Shown here one piece after another: positions 56,358 to 62,000 of a stretch of 62,000 bases of DNA. The number at the start of each line of letters is the position of its first letter. The first letter of the stretch is position 1. The stretch is taken from NCBI GenBank assembly GCA_037447655.1, contig JBBHKE010001724.1, forward strand, positions 33,435 to 95,434. Reading direction: 5' to 3'. This stretch comes from Zygnema cylindricum (lineage: Eukaryota > Streptophyta > Zygnematophyceae > Zygnematales > Zygnemataceae). The position numbers and the translations under genes are program-made. The notes beneath the pieces were generated by a model. The model saw nothing but the letters and a program-made list of their open reading frames with translations. It was not told where the DNA came from and ran no database searches.

Positions 56358-57387
56358 TGTTGTTCTACAACCACCGTTGTAGGTGGAGAATCAGCAGTAG
56401 TAGTGGAAGTAGACATGAAAAACAGTAGAAACTATCAAAAATTCCTACTCAACAGCCAACTTAGAAATGACACAAAATATGACTCAGAAAGTTAATATGC
56501 TTCAAATTTGCCACAATGATACACAATACAATAAACGGACAATTCCCGAAATTGCAGCCTAAATGACAGTGTAAACCATAAGATATGATGTATAGAAGTT
56601 TCCTAAAAATTGGCTTTAGAAAATCATATTCCCAAAACTGGGTACTACAAAATTGGATAAGTCCTAAATTATATACTCACAGTGTGTATCTACTGATCTA
56701 CACTAATTCGGGTAACCGTTACTACGGTTATTATCCTGATGAACGATAAAGCATCCTACCCGTAGGTCACTGTACCTTAAAACCCTAATTACTATTTTCT
56801 CAAAAATTGATTAATGGAACACTATTTTTTATCACACTAGACTACAAACTAATGTTATTCAGATATTTATAGACATTGAACCGTACACAAAACGTTATAA
56901 CCGTACAGAAAACGTTCCAAATGCTTAGTCAGCGGTAACCGCTAAAGTCCAGCCGAATGTGGTCGTGTAGTACGAAGCATCTGAGTGCTTCGTCACTTGT
57001 GGTCCCACGCGAATCACGCTTGTGGTCCCTCGTGAATGACGCTTGTGGTCCCAGGTGAATCGCGTCCTTTAGAACAAATTCGATCGCCGATGGTACCGTC
57101 GAGCTGTACCATATGTTTCCGGAATACTCGGGACATATCCCTTTCGTCTGATCATGTGAATCGCATCGTCAACTTTTTGACACGTATGGCTGACTATCGG
57201 CGCTACTTCAAATAACCTGCATACGTTCTTTTGCCGACACGTATCCCTGCAAAAGTACAACACACTCTACTGTACCTTTTGCTACTGTAACACTAATTTA
57301 GGTAAGTATTACAGTAGACTACTAGGAAAAATATCCTAAGTTATTTTTACCCCTATTGACTGAAATAAAGATAAATAAATTACAACA
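56358..57387 (-). repeat. 3' LTR of E, containing a gag start
   Basis: On the minus strand it starts TGTTGTAATTTATTTATC after purine tract ATGGGAG and ends GTTGTAGAACAACA. Near its end is ATG plus a short gag start (MSTSTTTAD...VVVEQQ). Confidence 0.85.
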
Positions 57388-57410
57388 CTCCCATAAATAT
57401 TTAGACTTAG

Positions 57411-59564
57411 TTACTCACTTAGTCTAATAGCATCTCTGAAAAACTGTAACTTAGGAGCAGGAAGGGCTTTCGTTAACATGTCAGCCACCATCTTCTCATC
57501 TGGTAGATAACACAATTTAACGACTTTTGCAAGTACTGTTTCTCTAACAAAGTGAAGTCTAACATTCTTGTGTTTTCTCTTAAAGTGATGGCTGGGGTTA
57601 GAGGGAATTGCTATGGTAGCTTGGTTGTCACACCAGATAGCTTCAGGGCCAATTTGCAAATACCCAAGTTCCTTTAAAATGGACTTGACCCATAGGAGTT
57701 TGTTGAGGGCGGAAGTTGCTGCCATATATTCTGACTCCATTGTGGATTGAGTTGTAACCTTTTGTAATTTGCTACTCAAGCAGCAAGTTCCATCTCCAAT
57801 CTTCAAAACAAAGCTAGTCCTAGATTTCTGGCTTGGCATGTCCCCTTAGCTAGCATCGCTCCAAGTCTGGATTTTCACCACTCCTCCGAGAACAAGCTTG
57901 AGATTTTGGGTACCTGCAAGATATATCAACACTCTTTTCGCTGCTTCCCAGTCTTCCCTTTTAGGATTTTGCAGACTTCAACTCAAAACTCCCACAGCTG
58001 CTGCAATGTCGGGTCTCGTACAATTCATAAAATATATAAGACTTCCAACTACGTGCCTATATGGCTTTGAAGCCATAAGCTCTTCCTCCCCTGTCTCTAG
58101 ACTCTCACCAACAATTATGCCTGAATGTGTATCAATTCCTTCCAATTTCTGTCTGAATTCCATGGGAGTTACGGATCCTCTCACATCTTTCATTTCAAAT
58201 CTTTCTAGCATGTTATCTATTGCTTCTTTGTGAGTCAACATAATCAGCCTCTTGTTTATGTCTCTTTCTACCTGTATCCTAAGATGTATTTGGCCTCACC
58301 GAGGTCCTTCATCTCGAACCTAGACCTTAAAGCCGCTTTAATGCGGTTTATTTCATCCATTGACTTACTTATTAATAATAGATCATCCACATATACAGCA
58401 ATGTAAATAACCACATCCTCTCTTTGTAGAATATATACAGAATGATCTAAGCTAATTCTCTTAAAAGCTAGCCCAGTCAAAAACTCATCTAACTTCAGAT
58501 TCCACTGACACGGGGTTTGTTAAGCCCATAGAAACATTTCATCAATTTACACACTAATTCTTCCATTCCCTTTTCAACATACATTTCACGTTGTTTCATA
58601 TAAATTGTTTCTTCTAACTCTCCATGCAAGAAAGCAGTTTTAACATCTATTTGATGCATTTCTATATTCTCTATTGCCGCTAGACTTAGCAAAATTCTGA
58701 CAGTGGGAAATCTAACAACAGGGGAGAAGGTTTTCTCAAAGTCAATACCTTCTTTTTGATTATATCCCTTGGCCACTAGTCTAGCCTTATACCTTTCAAT
58801 GGTGTTGTCCGTGTTCAGATTCACCTTAAATACCCATTTGCTGCCGATGGCTTTCCTGCCCGGAGGAAGATCTACCAGCTCCTATGTTTGTGCCTCCATG
58901 ATAGACTTCATTTCATCATTTGCCGCCTCGATCCATTGATTTTTCTCAAGTGATGAGAAGGCCTCCTGGATCGTTAGAGGCTCCTTTGTAGCTGCAGAAA
59001 AAACAAAGTGAAAGCTTGCTTGCAGACGACTGCTAGATCTCTTTCCCCCTGGAAATTTTGAAGCTGAGATTGTCGGCAACCTCCGATTTTGCTATTTAGT
59101 TTGAACTGTAACTTGATTTGGTACAAAATGTGTAGTAGTTCCTTCCACCTAAGGTGTAGCTTGTGGCGAAGCATCCTGTAAAGGCACCAGAGGAATGAAG
59201 GAAGAGGTGTCCCACTTGCCGGCGGAAAGGAGACTCGCTGCGTATGGTGAAAAATGACATATTCTCGCTTTTCCTTTGCCGGTTGATCTGGCACTTTAAA
59301 CAGGTCAACCGAATCCTGTTCATCTTTAATCTGAATATTTCTAGAAAAAATCACTTTCTGTTTCTCAAGTACAAAAACTCTATATCCTTTCGCATTATCA
59401 TCATACCCCATGAAAATCCCAGGTAAGCCTTTAAGCTCCATTTTCCATCTACCTTGTGATGTATCTAAAATTAAACACTTGCTGCCAAAGATCTTAAAAT
59501 GACTAACATCAAGTTTTTCCCCTGTCCAAAATTCATAAGGTGTAGTGCTAACAGACCTAGAAGC
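57411..59564 (-). pseudogene. Element E, integrase C-terminus, RT and RNase H
   Basis: On the minus strand: integrase end and hinge (58974-59564, with SRSVSTTPYEFWTG), RT (58495-58824 and 58268-58480, YVDD near 58375), RNase H (57978-58241 and 57411-57839, with SKLQKVTTQSTMESEYMAA). Only a few lesions separate these frames, so E is the best-preserved pol here after A. Confidence 0.85.
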
Positions 59565-60874
59565 TGTTGTCCATAGCCATTTCTAGCCATGGATTCACCA
59601 TCGGAAGCACCACAGACTACCCAAAAACAGCCTACTTTGATTCATCACAGAATTCTAAAGAAATAACAAAACAATCTGAAAATACATCAACAGATATTAT
59701 CTAGGCTTTGGAATAACCTCACAAATTTTCAGATAAATATAATAAACAGAGAGATCACATCATCTAGTCAAATTTGCAGAAAAACAGTCTGTCAGAACTT
59801 TGATAAAACAGACTAATTTCACAATGAAGTAAAACACAGACCAGGCACACAGTTGGCCTGAAAATCTGTGAAAATTATGAAAATATAAATAGGAACACAC
59901 ATGCAGAATTTCAGATATTTTTGCCAACAGATCTGAGAGTAATCCTCAGATAAAATTACCAAAAAGCACCATAAACAGTTTTTGGTCCAAAAGTTCCTAT
60001 GACTAAAAATGACTGAGTCCTACAAATATACACGAGCTCATTACTGAGTGTACGGAGGCATACCAGCCGTACGCAATCTACTAGCTACCTCTATTAATGT
60101 TAATAAACCCGAATACTTCGAGGTATGTCAAAAAGAGTAAATCTACACTAATAACTAATACACATAAAGACAAACCATTTTTGTAAATATTTACAAAGTA
60201 CACACAATCTTACAAAATCGTATGCTCAGTCATGCTGAGTCACTCAATGGAACTCCTCGAATTTCGTCAAAAAATCCGAGACGTCCAAAATAAACATCGT
60301 GTGATTGACGCGATTTCGCGTCTCTACTACTTGAAAAATATCGACGGCCTATATCCGCCGTCCGTCGATCTAATTCGGCACCCTTGATGTCGCGCCACGT
60401 GGTCATAAAAATTCAAACGAAATCCACTCGAGTCCTCAAATATCCCACGACGTCGCGAAGAGAATTTAGTCATTCATGTCCACTTGTTAAAATAATAATC
60501 GTACAACTGAAATCATTTCCGTACCGCAGCCGCGTCCTTTGCAATAAATGCGGCAAATAAAGTACACGTCATTTTCATAAACGTCGCTTGTTGCATATAA
60601 ATTACATTTGTTCAAATTATATGTTCCGTACCGGCGACGTACATTTCGTAAACTTCACATCGGATCGCGTGGCGATCCGCCGTCTATTTCTTAACGCATT
60701 CCGCGCCACTGAATTACTACCTCACGTCCCTTTAATTTTACTCGTACATTTACTCCCCCAATCCGCAAATCCATTCGAACCACCACATTACTTTCGATAA
60801 TATATTACGCACGCGAAACGTCGCGTGCGCACAAAATGTCGAGTACGCACGAAACCAACTTTTCAAAAACAGCA
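59565..60874 (-). mobile_element. Solo LTR of family P in E, target duplication GAAGC
   Basis: On the plus strand it starts TGTTGTCCATAGCC and ends AAAAACAGCA, with GAAGC at 59560-59564 and 60875-60879. It is 1310 bp. Removing it and one GAAGC restores the integrase frame NRIASRSVST. Confidence 0.92.
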
Positions 60875-60879
60875 GAAGC

Positions 60880-61823
60880 AATTCTATTTTAAATATAAAA
60901 AGCACAGTTAAAAGTTTCAGCCCAAAATTTCAAATCTAGCCTTTTATCTAAAAGCATGGACCGGGCACTCTCTGTCACTATCCTATTTAATCTTTCTGAA
61001 ACACCATTTTGTTTCGGTGTCTATGGAACTATAAGATTGCGACTGATACCTTCTTGAAGGAGAAATTTTTTGAATTCCTTCGATGTGTATTCTCCCCCGT
61101 TGTCCGATCTTAGCACCAATATTGGAACTCCATGATGCTTTTCCGCCCACGCTTTATAGTGTTTGAAGTGAGTAAACACTTCACTTTTATGTTGCATGAA
61201 GTAAACTTTGGTGTACCTCGAGTAGTCATCTGTAAATGTGACCATATAGTGGACCCCTCCAGCCGAAGCCACTTGTGAAGGACCGAGAACATCAGAATGG
61301 ATGAGTTGCAGAACTTTTTCCGATCTATGGTCGTTTCCTTGCGGAAATGGCAATTTGTGGATCTTGCCAAATGGCAATTTGTGGATCTTGCCAAGTGACC
61401 AACCATCACATGTTTTATAGGATGAGATGTGAGAGAAACTCCATCAACTTTTCCCAAATTCACCATTTTCTTTAGACTATCATAATCCATGTGTCCTAAT
61501 CTCTTATGCCAAAACTCATTATCAGATTCGACACTAGAGTAGAGAACATCATTTTCCTTATATTCAGCTATGTCTATCTATTACATTTTGCTCGCATCTC
61601 TAGTTACTATTACTGCGACTTTCCCTTTCTTGCTAAAAAACTCTCTCCCTCTTTTCAAAATAACTTCAAAGCCTTTGCTCTCCACTAAATCTGATTCCGT
61701 CAGTGAACCATCAAAAATGTCCAAAAGATTAACATTTTCTAAATGTGTGTTTCCACCATATCCGCCCAATATGCGTATTTTTCTCCCAAGAAAATACGAA
61801 TTCTTGATGACAGGCCCATAACC
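60880..61823 (-). pseudogene. Element E, gag N-terminus fused to protease/integrase
   Basis: Integrase (61021-61490 with HSDVLGPSQ and RSDNGGEYTS) is preceded by VESKGFEVILKRGREFF. Just upstream of that the frame is gag LDIFDGSLTE. Compared with A (about 11940 to 12970), roughly 1 kb with the rest of gag, zinc knuckle and protease is missing; the junction is near 61695. The primer site GGTTATGGGCC is at 61813-61823. Confidence 0.82.
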
Positions 61824-62000
61824 TGTTGTTCTACGACCACTGGAGCAGGTGGAACATCAGCAGTAGTAGTGGAAATAGCCATCAGCAGTAGTAGTGGAAA
61901 TAGCCATGATCTCACTCACAGAAGCTTATCAAGAATCCTATCAAACAGTTGTTTTCTACAGCTCACCGAATCTGACACAATGAAACAAAGTGCTTTAAAC
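61824..62000 (-). repeat. 5' LTR of E (partial), with a duplicated gag start
   Basis: On the minus strand there are ATGs at 61907 and 61882 within a 25-bp tandem repeat. The second is in frame with gag (MAISTTTADVPPAP). The first opens a 16-codon frame that ends in TGA. The LTR continues beyond the window. Confidence 0.8.

Larger units (their letters stand above)
56358..62000 (-). mobile_element. Ty1/copia element E, inserted in the RNase H of F
   Basis: The 3' LTR is 56358-57387. The 5' LTR starts at 61824 and runs off the window. It is the same family as A, judged by gag and LTR ends. A solo LTR interrupts integrase. The left flank is AGTTT; the other flank lies outside the window. Confidence 0.88.

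Noticed and set aside
1-62000. CRISPR arrays, operons or phage genes
   Set aside because: The tandem repeats are simple-sequence or splice-junction units with no spacer pattern, and all recognised coding is eukaryotic gene or copia sequence.

Overview
This is eukaryotic nuclear DNA. It is AT-rich and dominated by transposons. It carries one intron-containing gene with GT-AG splice sites, a degraded inverted second copy of that gene, long CT/GA tracts, TA microsatellites and short plant-type telomere-like CCCTAAA runs. Many Ty1/copia retrotransposons are present, all of which prime on an internal piece of initiator tRNA-Met. An alga or another plant-like protist fits best, but the sequence alone does not name the organism. 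There is no sign of operons, CRISPR or other prokaryotic structure. Ten Ns at 34823-34832 mark an assembly gap.

Region 1 (1-11 kb). Small inverted-repeat transposons lead into the only apparently intact host gene, a five-exon glycosyltransferase-like gene (2764-6066, plus strand, 339 aa) with an N-terminal signal/anchor, a DxD motif and a 5' leader made of CT repeats. An AT-rich stretch follows, with a 750-bp inverted-repeat element and a stray fragment of the gene's exon 1/intron 1 at about 10 kb.

Region 2 (11-20.7 kb). A complete but mutated copia element (A, 11040-16764) is set between TA microsatellites. A solo LTR and a probable LTR of another copia family follow.

Region 3 (20.7-31.4 kb). 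This is an inverted copy of the glycosyltransferase gene. Exons 3-5 keep perfect reading frames. Upstream of exon 3 the intron 2/exon 3 junction has been amplified into eight tandem modules separated by GA/CT tracts. A 5'-truncated copia element (C), itself split by a solo LTR, then sits where exon 2 should be. A broken exon 1 and a roughly 1-kb CT tract lie beyond it.

Region 4 (31.4-36.4 kb). This holds small non-autonomous DNA transposons and a 0.55-kb segmental duplication. One copy of the duplication carries a hAT-like insertion and the other preserves the empty site.

Region 5 (36.4-62 kb). This is a nest of copia elements. A plus-strand element, F, starts at 36969 inside an older fragment H and runs off the window. 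F is cut by D (in its LTR), G (in gag) and E (in RNase H), all on the minus strand. D carries two solo LTRs, E carries one, and a TA-targeting MITE sits in the target-site duplication of G. In every element with a visible primer-binding site, the gag-initiating ATG lies at or inside that site.
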